64,000 nucleotides of DNA, from contig NC_084796.1 in the NCBI RefSeq assembly GCF_963169125.1, positions 92,364,888 to 92,428,887 of the forward strand, read 5' to 3'. This DNA comes from Humulus lupulus (taxonomy: Eukaryota; Streptophyta; Magnoliopsida; Rosales; Cannabaceae). Made by a program: the position numbers and the translations under genes. The notes under the pieces were generated by a model that saw only the letters and a list, made by a program, of their open reading frames with translations, was not told where the DNA came from and ran no database searches. The first letter of the stretch is position 1. Each line of letters begins with the position of its first letter. This document shows, piece by piece, positions 1-11,690 of this stretch.

Positions 1-1640
1 GCATGCCTGTCTGATACAAAAGCCAGATTATCAACAACTCCAATGGCTTCCTTCAATTTCATCATGAAATACTTCCAAGAATTGTGATTCTCACTATCCA
101 CCAACGCAAATGCAATTGGATAAATGTGGCTATTCGCATTCAATGCAACAACACACACAACATGTGGACATCATACCTCGTCTTCAAGAAAGTGCCATCC
201 ACACATATCACATGACGATATGATGTAAATCCCCTTCTACAAACTCCAAGTGAGAAGAAGCAATAAAGAAAGCGACCATCCTCTGTGACAAAATCGGTTA
301 TTGTACTTGGATTCTTTTGCTGCAACATATGTAAGTAAGAAGGTAACTTGGAGTAGAATTCTTCAGGTGCCCCCCTGACATAACCGAGTGCCTTCACTCT
401 GCATCTCCATGCCTACATATAAGTCATATCGATCCCAAAAGATTTCTTCATATCCTCATTTATGTTGTTTTCCATGTAGCTAGTGCCATCAGTAGCATAT
501 TTGCTCTTGATAAGGTGCCCAACGACCCAAGGTGTTGCTTGACGGTGGTCTTTCTGCCGCACTTCTAGTGAGCACGTATGTACACTATTGTAAACAATGA
601 TCTCAAATATGGAAGACCACGCTACTTTTTTCCCCTTAATGTCCAACCACAATCAGGATCCTTGCAGGTGATATACCACACATCAGTACCAAAATTCTTC
701 ACCACAAACTCAAAATTATTCTTTATTACGAAGAAAGTCGCTTTGGTTTTCAAATCCATCTTGTTCTCAAAAGTCTTCCCAGGTGTATTTCTCCAAATGG
801 TGCACCAGATGAGGAGGTCTGTGATCAACTAAAGGCCATAATATCTTCTTTCATAAACATGGGAGCACTCCATCGTCTATGATCTTTTGTTGAAAATATT
901 GAAAATTTCCCTGTAATGTTATCTTTTGCTCCAACAAGACGACTGGAGCTGGTGCCAAGTGTTTGGCGTCCTTAACTTGGTAGGTTCGCCCGTGCAATAG
1001 GACGTACTGGCTGTTCTTGTACTTGTTCAACTTGCAAATCATCAAACATATTAATCGACACTTCTGCACTATATGCCTCTAAATCGTACCCCGACCCCTC
1101 ATTAAATTCAGCTACTGGATCGTTAATAAAATAGGGGTCGTACTCATAGAGGTTATCCCTCAAGTCACCAATAAGACCTCCAGTTGGGATATCAACACCA
1201 ACAGTACCCACAGGATATCCCATAAGATCTCTTTCTGGAACAAAAGTGCCCAACTCACTATGAACTTTAGTAACACTGGGACTGGGAGTGGAATATGGAT
1301 CTACAATGACAATCTTCTTAACAGGAGTGACACACAAGGAAATCCTTTCTTGCGATGTTATTCCTAAGAATGCACGGACACCAAGATCACTTTCAACATG
1401 AACGGGTGTAAATGGTTAGTCGGCGCATGTGTAAGGAACCTCCAATTTCAACCTATACATCTATTTATCATCACGAAGTTCCTTGTGCAATATGTCAAGA
1501 AGTTGCAAGTATGTTACATCATTCTTCATCTGTATCACCACGCATTGAGCATCCTTGAAAATCCACATTCTCCCTTCTATTTCCCAAACACCATTGTAAG
1601 ATACAAAAACGTAAACAATGAAATCTGTGATGAAAAAAAA
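1..1640 (-). pseudogene. Mutator-like element (MULE/MuDR) transposase relic, continues past left edge
   Basis: Several minus-strand segments, read from high to low coordinates, follow the order of a plant MuDR-type transposase. An N-terminal PB1-like part (about 1640-1340) is followed by an acidic spacer (1337-972). A MuDR DNA-binding-like segment with a CKDPDCGW motif lies at 828-622. The pre-catalytic segment (652-413) contains HRQATPWVVG. The catalytic start (397-140) has VICVDGTFLK, whose D is the first acid of the DDE triad. Left of 140 another frame reads YPIAFALVDSEN and then VSDRH, which should hold the second catalytic D at the window edge. Breaks seen: a stop near 1455, a frameshift near 625, an in-frame TAG at 413-415, and a frameshift around 140-175. 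Family membership is clear, and the copy is inactive. Confidence 0.85.
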
Positions 1641-1697
1641 AGCAAGAAATTGTTAAAAAAAAATGTAATTTTTTTTCTTTAAGTTTTAAAAAGAAAT

Positions 1698-2080
1698 CTA
1701 TCGAGCTGTAATCAAACCTATATCAAGCTTTATCGAGCCTCAATCGAACCCATATCGAGCAACATGTTTTTTCACCAAATATGACCCTAACCAAAAATTT
1801 CATCGAGCCCTTATAGAACACCCTCTATCGAGCCACAATCGAGATCTTAACAGAACCTATACCATCTACCTATTATCGAGCCCATATCGTGCTCCCATCG
1901 AGCACGTATCAAGAAACTACTAAACCAAATAGTCTATGGTCTAATCGAATCCCTATCAAGTTGCCATCGAGAAATAAATGTTATACCTATCGAGAAATCA
2001 TCGAGCCACTATCGAGCTCATAACATAACCATCTTCTACATATTATCGAGCCCCCTATCAAGTTGTTATCGAGCAAAAAT
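1698..2080. repeat. Degenerate short-word repeat built on TATCGAGC
   Basis: The word ATCGAGC or a one-base variant (ATCAAGC, ATCGAAC, ATCGTGC) recurs more than twenty times at irregular spacing of about 8 to 25 bases. The filler between words is AT-rich and not conserved. It lies immediately upstream of the transposase relic, so it is probably the subterminal region of that MULE; that link is inference. No reading frame runs through it. Confidence 0.75.
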
Positions 2081-2500
2081 GTTGCAGAAAACGCAGAAAA
2101 CCCAAAAAACACACTAATATAGGCTCAGATTTGTTCGAAATAGCCAAAAAAAAAGTAAACAAACGATACCCAACCCAAAAAAATAAATAATCTTCTTACC
2201 CATGGTTATTTTCCTCCAAAATCCCTTAAAATAGATGTTGCCTTTGATATTGAGATATTTACAGAGACAATGGAGATGGCTTACAACGATTTCATAACAA
2301 AATTTGGCTCTCACTGTTGGTTTTGGTGAGAGTATCGCAAGAGAGAAAGTGAGAGGGCGAGAAGAGAGAGAAAGAGATAGATGATGTTTTGATATAATGG
2401 GAGGGGTATTTTTGGTAGAAGAGGAATGTTTAGCATCAAATTGAAAAAGTGAATAGTACTAGTATTTTTTGGTATTAGGAGACAATATTAAGCATATAAA
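2081..2500. other. Non-coding stretch between MULE and RNase H fragment
   Basis: No supported gene. The stretch holds a purine-rich GAGAGA block (about 2325-2385) and a GGGGTATTTTTGG-type sequence near 2400 that could be part of a MULE terminus. The partner end would lie left of the window, so the terminus cannot be confirmed. Confidence 0.4.
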
Positions 2501-3007
2501 GTGAAATTTCTCCTTGAAATTATTTTGAAGAGTGCTAAGCACTTGCTTTTGTTTGCTATAAATCAAGGCTATATCTTTCTTTCAAGCTCCCGGTGTGAAA
2601 GACCGATTCAAGTTGTGCTCGGTCATCAAAGTAATGTGGATGTTGCTATTGATTTGGAAAACCACAGAATTGGAGTGGGGATTTCTTTGCGTGATGACAT
2701 GGGGCAGTTTCTTGGGTTCTCAGCCGTCCCACTCGAAGTTTGCCTCAATCCTTCTGTGGCTAAGGCAGTGGCTATCCTTCAAGGGATCTTGTTATGCAAA
2801 CGACTGAATCAGACTGCCTTCGCATTTGGGATGATATTAATGGTAGAAAACTCAACTTTGGGTATTATTTTAGAAGATATTTATCAAATTAATAGTGAGT
2901 TCAATGTCATTAGGGTCAAGTACTGTCCGAGAGTGGCAAACGGTGTGGCTCATTCTTTCGCCAAACTAGATCTATCTTTAGAACATGTCCCAAATTTGCC
3001 TCGATAA
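2501..3007 (+). pseudogene. Orphan RNase H-like (RVT_3 type) fragment, LINE-derived
   Basis: The 168-residue frame resembles the RNase H-like domain (RVT_3) that ends plant non-LTR retrotransposons and is common in host genomes as isolated fragments. Recognisable parts are the first strand pair with GVGISLRDDMGQFLGF near residues 58-73, an alpha-helical A-VAILQGILLCKRLN segment, and the closing helix RVANGVAHSFAKLDL near residues 142-156. In a working domain the first catalytic acid lies just ahead of strand 1; VDVAID near residue 46 is the only candidate, and the usual W-P-P lead-in is absent. There is no reverse transcriptase upstream. The start ATG is arbitrary. It is probably a dead fragment; a small expressed RVT_3 gene is the alternative. 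Confidence 0.6.
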
Positions 3008-3328
3008 GCCAATTGTATTTAACTATTATAGCTCTTTATAGCTTGCTTTAACAAGTATTGCCTTCATATAATTTTTTTTAAAAAAAAACAACAAATAAAT
3101 AAAGTAATAATAGTTAATAGTTGCATGAGCTATAGCTTAAATTTAAGCATATCACAATATTGAAACTATCTACACCTATAAATAACTCAAGTACGTCATG
3201 GTTTCTTTTCCTATTCAAACACCTCATATATGTATGTCCAAGTCTTTGAAAACATTTACAATAGATTCCAATAATTCAGAATAACCCAAAAGAAGAAAAA
3301 AAAAATGGACTCTTTATGTATCAATTTT
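3008..3328 (-). other. Intergenic / 3' UTR flank of the DUF863 gene
   Basis: This AT-rich stretch between the end of the RNase H fragment and the stop codon of the DUF863 gene probably contains the gene's 3' UTR and polyadenylation site. AATAAA-like words occur on both strands but none can be chosen with confidence. No other feature is seen. Confidence 0.4.
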
Positions 3329-6300
3329 TTAAACTTGACTTGGTATAAGGTGTGGATTACTAACTCTAACAGGACATCTCTGTCCCCGGCGCCTCCTAGT
3401 CACCTTTCCCCAACATACTACACTTCTCTCTTCTTTGACCAGCTTATTGTTGTTACTATTCAGTTGCTTCAACAGTGACTCAACTGAGCAACCCACTCCC
3501 GCATTGGAGCTAGTAATGGAAGACCGCTTCCTTCCCCTCGCGTACCCATTTCTGGCTGTGTATCTCATTGACCCTGTTTCCCAATGTGTTCCAGCAGCTT
3601 CCATGAGCCCTCCTATAATCTGAAGATCCTCAGTGACCTCATACCTCGACAAAGATGCAAGGTTTGGGAGAATCTCCCTTTGGAAATCCTTTCGCTGCCT
3701 TCCACGCCTTGTCCGACCCTTCCTTCGCTGAGTAGGAGATGAAGAGGAACCAGTTTCTTCCTCCTTTAAGCCGTTACTTTTACAATGGCAGTCCTCCACT
3801 TCTGTATCTGTCAGCTTCAATGTCATGGCCTCAAAATAATCCACTCCATCAGGTAGATGCTCCTCAGAGCTGTCATCATTTGTAATCGTCACAAGTGATC
3901 CAAACTCATTTGCTGAATCAGTTAATACTGTGGAAGCTATGTCAGCAAACCAAAGTAGGGAGTTATGTGAAGTTGTTTCAAGAGGTTTACAACTGGTTTT
4001 TTGGGCAGAACTCTGGGACCTTGATGATGAAATGGAAACTATTGCATCTGCTGCAATTCTCGTTAGTTCATCTAGCAGATCAAGTTCATCCTGACCAGAC
4101 AACATCAATGGTGTCTCAACTTGGTTTTCATCTGATTCTCCTCTGGGTGGAGAACACTCCTTGTTTTCTGGACTTGCAGGAGCATCTAAATCATTTATAG
4201 ATGAGTTCAGGTCAAAGAGGCAACCAAAACCTACATGCTTCCTCCTGCCAGCCCCATCCTCTACCACATGTTCATCTGCAGTTAGTTCCATTTCTGACTC
4301 GGACACGGAATCACAAGCCAAGTTCAAGTCAAATACTGTATCTTTTCCTTTGGGCTTCACATCTTTAAACAGGGTTTGACATGTTATTGAGGGGTTGCTG
4401 CTAGAAGAGCAGTGTCGATCAGAAATATAAGACTTGTTAGAGTCGTGAGATCCGGGGATCATTTTACTCAAGGAGTCAACTGCCTCGACATTCTTTGGCT
4501 CAACAGCAAACTCACTGGCTGAATATTCACATTTTTTCACCCCCTGTGCTGTCTGAATACCTTTGGAAACCACAAACTCTGAAGAAAAGTTTTGTGGTCT
4601 AGAATTCAAATTAATACCATATGAAGACTGAGTATTAGTTGAACTTTTATGCTCTGCTAGGCCATGATTAGACACCAACTTGCTGTCTCCATCAAGCTCA
4701 GGCATTCCTATTTTTAATCTACGTCTTTTATCCAAAGGCACAGAGGTGTTAAAACAAGGCAGTGCCTGAACTGCAATTGGATTCCGTGCAGAGTCGCTAA
4801 CTTTTTCCAAATCCAGAGTAGATGACTCGGAATTTGTAATATTGGCCTGAGGACCACCATGGTCCCTGAAAGTGCTCTCAGAAAAAGCACCATGTGGTCC
4901 ATTATAACTGTCAACTGAGGGAGAATGATTCCTTCTGGAGCAGTCCAAATCATAAATTGCTCTTTCAACGAATGAAGTTTGATTTCCCTGATGAAAAGAT
5001 GGAGTTTCATGAACTAGCTCGCAGTCCTTTTGCAAGAGATCAGAAAAAGACAACAATTTTTCATCATTTAAACCTTGATGGAAAAGATTTAAGCTGCATC
5101 TGGATTTCCCTGAAAAAGGATGTGGTCATGATATAAGAACTTTGCAAATTATTTAAAGACAAGAATATACTATTTACAGCCATAATTAACATATATTGAA
5201 AGAGAAAAAAAAAAGGAAAACTTTTTGTTTTTATGGAACCTTGGATCAAATTTTCACCAGCCTTGTCATGACAGGATAACTGCTCCTCTTTTCTTTCAGT
5301 TTCCGCCAATATAAAAATTGATGGAGGACCAAGATCTGGCATTTTTTGGGTATTTTGAAAAGATTCCTCCAATGAATATTTAATGGACCCTTCCTGATTC
5401 TCTAATATTGAAGCAGGAATTTTGGTAGTAGCATGGAAAAGAGAGTTCAATACATCACTTCCAAAAAATGATTTTACATCGCTGGTGTACACTACTTGTG
5501 GAGATCTCTTCACAGACTGACTGGATACTTCAGGCATATCAGAAACTGTTATATCATTGAAAAGGACCTTGTCTTCACCATGAATGTACTCAATAGCAGA
5601 GAGTTGAAGATCCAATGATTTCTTCCCGAATTTCTTGTTATTAAATTCTGATAATAGAAAATCTTTTGAACACACTTCAGATTTAGTAGCGTATGGAGAA
5701 AATACTTGAATGTTTTTCCCCTGTACCGAACTCAAAGGATATTGGAGCCTTTCAGAACCTGAAATAGACATTAGACTGTCTGCAGGGTTTATTGAGCTAA
5801 ATCTGGGGACTTGAAAAGTCTTCGGGACCTGTTCAGATGATGTTTGAAAGAATGCAGCATCTGAATGTGATGCCTCAAACCTTGAATAAGACTTATCCAT
5901 TTCATTCCTTCTAATTTCACTCATCAATTCCATTTGTCTTCTGTAAAGGCGATGGAGCTCCTGAATCTGGATTGACAAAACAAGTACCAAGCATAATTAA
6001 CTGTACAATTACTGTTACTGGTTCTCAGAAATCTCCATCATGGGTCCCATGCACTAAAAAATTAATGCAACTCTGCAACTATAATGCAGTTAAATTGTAG
6101 AAAAATAACATGAAAAGGGTGTGATTTTCATTAAACCTTTCACAATTTGTTTGATTATTTTCTGTATATTTCATCAGTGCTTGGACATGTATTGTGTAAG
6201 TACATAGATCCTCTAGTGATATATATATCCCAAACCCCAGTCAATACCGGCAAGACAAAACAGACATCTTTCTATGTGTGACTGTCAGCTATCAGACCTA

Positions 6301-6788
6301 AACACGAAGCTATACGAGCTCTCATGTTGATCTACCAAAGCATCTCGATCCACATTGGCTACAATTATAGTTCTGGATCATAAAAGTTCCACATCCAACA
6401 TGAGAATATTGGCCCCAAGCTGATAATAACTCATAATACTGGAGTCCAATTGTGGTAACCAAATCAAGGTCTTTAAACAACAAAATATTGTATAGAGGTC
6501 GGTGAAACACAACAAGCACGATCCTGTTCCTCAAATTTGGCACCAAAAAGCATAGAGAATTACCTGATCTTTAAATATGGTTTCATGCTTGAGCATTGTC
6601 TTCTTTAACAGTTCTTGGTTGTATGTTAAAAGATAGTTGGAAGATAAATAGCCGTTACAGTAGTTTCCACTATGTGAAACTTTGTCATCAAAATTCAAGG
6701 GCCATGTACTTCCATTGGCATCCAAGTTAAGACTCCTCGCGGAGTAATATCCAGGGAAATAGCTATTATACTGCATATTCGCCCCCAT
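3329..6788 (-). CDS. DUF863 family plant protein, three coding exons, apparently intact
   Basis: Predicted join on the minus strand: 6788-6564, 5966-5240, 5109-3329. This gives 911 codons including the stop, close to the roughly 1000 residues usual for this plant-only family of unknown function. Splice sites are GT-AG and the phases agree. Exon 1 starts MGANMQYNSYFPGYYSAR, the family's N-terminal signature, and ends in IFKDQ. Exon 2 opens with ELHRLYRRQMELM, the conserved LHRLYR helix. Exon 3 has FDLNLACD and FDLNSS (EAR-like DLN motifs), then LLWFADIAS, DYFEAMTLKL, KGRTRRGRQRKDFQREILP and EVTEDLQIIGGLMEAAGTHW, all family hallmarks. The C-terminus is basic (KVTRRRRGQR). The ATG at 6788 is chosen because the family signature begins there, six bases after a good acceptor. 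No stop or frameshift is seen. The DLN motifs suggest a nuclear role in repression; that is inference only. Confidence 0.9.
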
Positions 6789-8150
6789 TTCTACCTGTTC
6801 CAGTATAGTAGTAGTAAGCAGTATGAACAAAATGTATATAAATATACATATACACATACATATATAATAACCAGTCAACAGGCCAGACAAAACGGGTAAA
6901 GGCATTCTCAAATGCAATGTAGATTAAGTAAATATAAACCAATGAAAGAAAAAATAAAAGGGTAGCTATGGAATGTTGTACGTATGCCTGTGAGCATATG
7001 AACAAGTACAAGCTCAGTATTATTAAACATTGTTTGAATAATGATTTGAAGAAACTTCAGAATTTATAAGGTTAACATTATTAAAGATAAGACAAACATT
7101 ATTAAACAACCAGATATTTTAGTAAAACAATAAAGAATAAATATTTTTTTTAAAATATAATAAAAAAACTTGAGAGACAACTGTGCTTGAAATCAGAATG
7201 AGGAACCCCATATGGTACTTTATCATCAAATAAATAAGAGACAAAAAGAAATGCTTCCAAAAACGAAATAAATCAGGAGACAATAATCATAAAAGAAATT
7301 ATGATTTTTAAATGTTTCGGAATAGAGAAAATATAAGAACCAAAGATGTAAAAGAATATTTAAAAAAACTCAAACTTTCTATCACCGGAGACCAAAGGAG
7401 GATTTGAAGAAAGAAAGAAAAAATTAAAAAATCGACAAAATTCAAATCAAGCTCATTCAACAATGTTTCAAAAAATAAGTAAAAGGAAATCCTGTACCCA
7501 ACAATCAAATTATTAGAACATGTTATAAAACGAAAAAATATATACTTTTGTTTAAGAAAAGGAGAAAAAAGAAAAACAATAAATCAAGCAAATTATCACA
7601 ATAATAATGACTTTCAAGTTTCAATCATCAGTAGTAAAAAAATATTAAAAAATAAAAAATTAGAGACTTACCTTAAAATAGACAAATAATGTTTGTGGAA
7701 CCTGGTTAAGAACCCAGAAAGGATTTCAGTGAAGTTTGAGCTGAGAACTAAGAAAAGGCTCGAGAACAGAGAAGAATGAAGAGACCCAGATATCAGGAAT
7801 CAAGAATCTGGGAATATCAACCCAAAATGAGCTGAAACATCAAGACGAGAATTTCAGAAAATCCATATAAAAAAAGTTCGATAAAACGAAAGATTTTGGA
7901 TCTGCTGGGCCATTCTCTCTAGGAAGATTTAGAGAGAGAAAGAGAAGAAGAAAAAAAAAACTGAAATCGACAACCAAAAAGATATCAGCAGAAACAAACG
8001 AGAAAAAAATTAACTTATGGGAGAAGAAGAAGGGTCTCTCTCATCCTCTCATTCCATCTCTTTCCTCCATTCGAAATTTTTTTTTTTTTGTTTTTGAGAG
8101 AGAGAAAGAAAAGATTTGAGTTGGTCTTAAAGAGACTCTAGATTCTCTCC
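6789..8150 (-). other. 5' leader of the DUF863 gene with a leader intron
   Basis: A GTAAGT donor follows AAG at 7672, and a CAG acceptor at 6797-6795 lies seven bases before the start codon. This predicts an 877-bp intron in the 5' UTR (7671-6795). Upstream, 7672 to about 8150, lies a CT-rich leader (minus-strand sense) typical of plant 5' UTRs. The transcription start is not fixed; CTCTCT tracts between about 8035 and 8120 suggest it is near 8100-8150. No clear TATA box was found. Confidence 0.65.
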
Positions 8151-10001
8151 ATTTTTGTTTCAGGTACAAAAACTCATCTTTAAAAGAATATTAATATTTC
8201 TTTCCAGATAAATTAAATAAAAAAAAACAATCAGTCTCTTAAACTACCTTGATTTTCCCATTTAAAAATATAATAAATATTTTTTGTTTTTTTTAATTAG
8301 TTACTTAAGATTAGTCTGAAGCGGGTCCCAGTAACACAACATTAAAGTATGTAGTAGCATGCTGATTCTGTGAAATTTCTTTTGCAGTAATGTCCTATTA
8401 CTTTTCCTAAATTACAAAATGGTACTGTTTTTTCTATCTTTGTTCCATTGGCATGTTTTTTCTGTGAAATTCCCCTTTTTTTCCTCCACCATTTTCAATT
8501 ACAATAAATGTACTCGCCTTACCTTTGGCTCAATTTTTTCCTTATTTTACATTTTTTTTAAAAGTAAAAATATGTTTGGAGAAAGAGATTTGAGATTTAA
8601 AGATGGAAAAACAAAAAGAAAAAAAAAGTGTTGGGTTTCAGTTGATTTTTTGAGAAGAAAAGGCCAAAAGAAAAAGAAAAGAAGAATGATTGGATCATCA
8701 GTAACTTTTTATGTTACTCAACAATCGAACTCAGTTGCTTTTTACTTTTAATTTTTTTTTTTTAAAAAAAACTAAATTCACAACAACAAAAAAGAAAAGC
8801 TGTTTTTATTTTTGAAGTTTGATTATATTTAATGGAAGGTGGCACATAGTTGTCAAATTACTAATGATGTATCCATGGAACTATTGCTTGATGAGGTATA
8901 AGTGCAGCATAGATGGCCTAGTTGGTGAGTCAATCAGTCTCATCAATGCATAGAATTGGTTATTTTCAGCCATTTATTCCTATGATTCTTCTCATTGCTG
9001 CCTAAAAATATATGAACTTTTAAAACTAGGAAAGGTTTTAGGTATATAGTGTGTGTATATAAAAATGGAATTAATCGTCCTCGGTACATAATTTTTTTAC
9101 CAATCATATATACTTACTTTGGACCCACACATATTAAGAAAATCTCATTATATGATTATTTATGACTGATTAAAAAATCAATGGAGATCTAATCTAATTT
9201 ATCATTATGGTATAGATTAAGAATTTAAGTTACATAATAGAGGTAAAAGCTTCAATTTTTGTAGAATTTGGAATGTATGAAATGACTGTTTTTTTTCTTC
9301 GACTGTCTAGAAGAAAAAAAAAGTAACATAAACATATATAGGCCGTTACAATTAAAATTTGTTTACTTTTTTTTTGGGGGGTACCCACGTGAGAATTAAT
9401 TTTGTTCGTTTGATCTTTAATGTATTTCACCACAACTATGATCTTATTTGGCAGATAATTGAAATAGAAATAATGAAGAAATTTTCGTTGTAGAAAAGCA
9501 CTAATTATTTGAACCATATCATTTCCTCTATGTTAGAAGAATTTAATTTTTTTTTAATTTTCCCTCATTTTTCTCTATATATTTTTTGTTAAGCCTAAAA
9601 AAATATATAGTCTAAAATTTACAAACAATAGCATGAATCCCATTTGTTTAGAATTTGAAAATAATTTTACAAATTCAAAAAATTAAACTTGTAGCACCCA
9701 CTAAAAACTTATTTTAAAACATAAATACTCATTTTTTTCATTCAAATTGAAAAAAAAATTTGTATTTTCTCTTTATCCTATTAAAAAAAATAATAATTAA
9801 CCATAGTCTAAAAACAAACCATTTTAATTTGCAACTAACAATTCAAAATCATAATATCCCAAACTAATGTTTAACATATATTCTTAAAATAAAATCAATT
9901 AATGATAATTTCATCATTTACTTAACTCGATAGCCCTAAACTATAATATTAGTATGGAAATTGATCACTATGCTCCCCTCTTCATCATTTCGCAAGACAT
10001 T
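8151..10001. other. AT-rich intergenic DNA
   Basis: No gene is recognised. The longest plus-strand frame (8419-8751) is low-complexity Phe/Lys/Arg-rich sequence and is not supported. The right part contains long A/T runs. It may include distal promoter sequence of the DUF863 gene. Confidence 0.5.
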
Positions 10002-10004
10002 TAA

Positions 10005-10788
10005 GAGCAGTCCCAATAATTGAGGTATACTACCTCAAATTGGAAAATAGTAGCTAATAAATGGTAAAAGAGGCATACAATGGATGATGTATAATGCATC
10101 TCTATTTTACATATACTGCAGTGTTGAGCCACATTTATGTACTACTGTAGCTCCTTCAAAAGTTTTTTAATTAATATTTCTCATTCCTACTTTTTCTCTC
10201 ATTCTCCCTACTTAAAGAATATTAATGAAAATATGAACATAATTATTCAATATATAATATATGTATGTATAGTTTAGTGGATTGTTGTAAAAAAAATTAT
10301 GTTTTATTTATAAACATGAAATTATTTATTATATATACAGTAAATGTATATATTTAGTTTAAAATATATATATGGCTATCATTATAGTATGGTATGTAAA
10401 AATATAATATTTAAATAATGTGGAGGAGAAATAGAAAAACTAATATATGTTATAATGTAAAAGCACTTCAAACTATAAAAATTCGTTTTTTTATAATTGT
10501 TTTGGATTAGTTTATATTTTATTTTATCTTATAAATTTGGATAAATTTAAAACATAATTATGTGATATTATATCTGGGTATATATTTTAAATATTAAAAA
10601 ATATATATAAAAATATTATTGATAATTAGAGAAAATATTTGAAATGAATAAAAGATATTAAAAATATAATATTTATATGATGTAGAAAAAAATAAAAAAA
10701 TAATGTAAAAATTAAAGGTAAAATAGATAAAGTAGTATTTTTAAGAAGTATTTAAAAAAATAGAGTATAACATTCATTAAGAGTGTTC
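10005..10788. mobile_element. MITE, PIF/Harbinger (Tourist)-like, 784 bp
   Basis: The left end begins GAGCAGTCCCAATAATTG, and the right end reverse-complements to GAACACTCTTAATGAATG. The two arms stay alignable (roughly 70 percent by eye) for about 30 bases and share TTATACTC or similar. Both ends are flanked by TAA (10002-10004 and 10789-10791), the target duplication expected for PIF/Harbinger elements. The interior is extremely AT-rich with no coding frame. The superfamily rests on the TAA duplication and the AT-rich short body. Confidence 0.65.
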
Positions 10789-11546
10789 TAATAATGACAC
10801 AACATTATCTCCTCTCATTGATGATTTTGGATGGGTTGGAATACGCATTATGAATTCAAATTGATTGAAAAAATTTAAAACCATAACCATAATTTGAATT
10901 TCAAATGTGCATGTAAAAGTGACTCCTCAAACTTTATGAATGTGAATTAAAAGTTTCAAAAATATCTGCTGAATTATGATTATTAAGTGTTAGTTACAAC
11001 CACACATGGATTCTCAGGTTTTATGTTGGAAAACAAGGGTCGTATGTGTGTATATATATCCTAATGTGGAAGAGTACAAAACACGTTTCTGTGACTTCAA
11101 CCAAACAAGAAACAAGTATCTTTATTTTCCTTTATTACTAATAAATTTATTGACTCTAACCAAATCATTTTTATTGTAAACTAAATCCATTATTTCTCTC
11201 TCCCCCACTCGATTCAGAAGAAGTCTCAACAATAATCTATAACCCAAACTAAAATTATTGAGCAACAAAATATTTCACTTATTATATTTATTTGTATTAT
11301 TTAAACCACCAAATTTTCTTCTCTCTAACTGGAATTGAAGAAGAATTTGGTGTAGAAAGCTCAAATGGAATCTCCTTTTTGAGATATAAATAAAAAGTTT
11401 GGCCCACCCACAACTTTGAAGTCTTAAAAAAGTCCACATGTGTCTTTGCCCCACATATGCAGCTTTGGGAAAGTCACACACTATACCTCCATTCGATTAC
11501 TACGTCAAAGTTACAATTATACCCTTATGGGGTTTGTGTTAAAAAC

Positions 11547-11577
<31 letters not shown>
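11547..11577. repeat. (TTA)n microsatellite
   Basis: Ten uninterrupted trinucleotide units, followed by an A run. Confidence 0.95.
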
Positions 11578-11578
<1 letters not shown>

Positions 11579-11649
11579 AAAAAAACAAAAACTTTCTTTC
11601 ACAATTGAAATTTTGGCGAGGCTGATAATTGGGGTGGATTGGAGTGGAT

Positions 11650-11690
11650 CCAATCCAAATCCAAATCCAAATCCAAATCCAAATCCAACA
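11650..11690. repeat. (CCAAAT)n hexamer minisatellite
   Basis: About six tandem units of CCAAAT (equivalently AATCCA), the first and last imperfect. Confidence 0.95.

Noticed and set aside
6322..6546. Minus-strand frame between DUF863 exons 1 and 2
   Set aside because: Lies in the predicted intron; the family signature runs directly from exon 1 to exon 2 without it.
8419..8751. Plus-strand 110-codon frame
   Set aside because: Low-complexity Phe/Lys/Arg composition from T- and A-runs; no domain, no leader signals.
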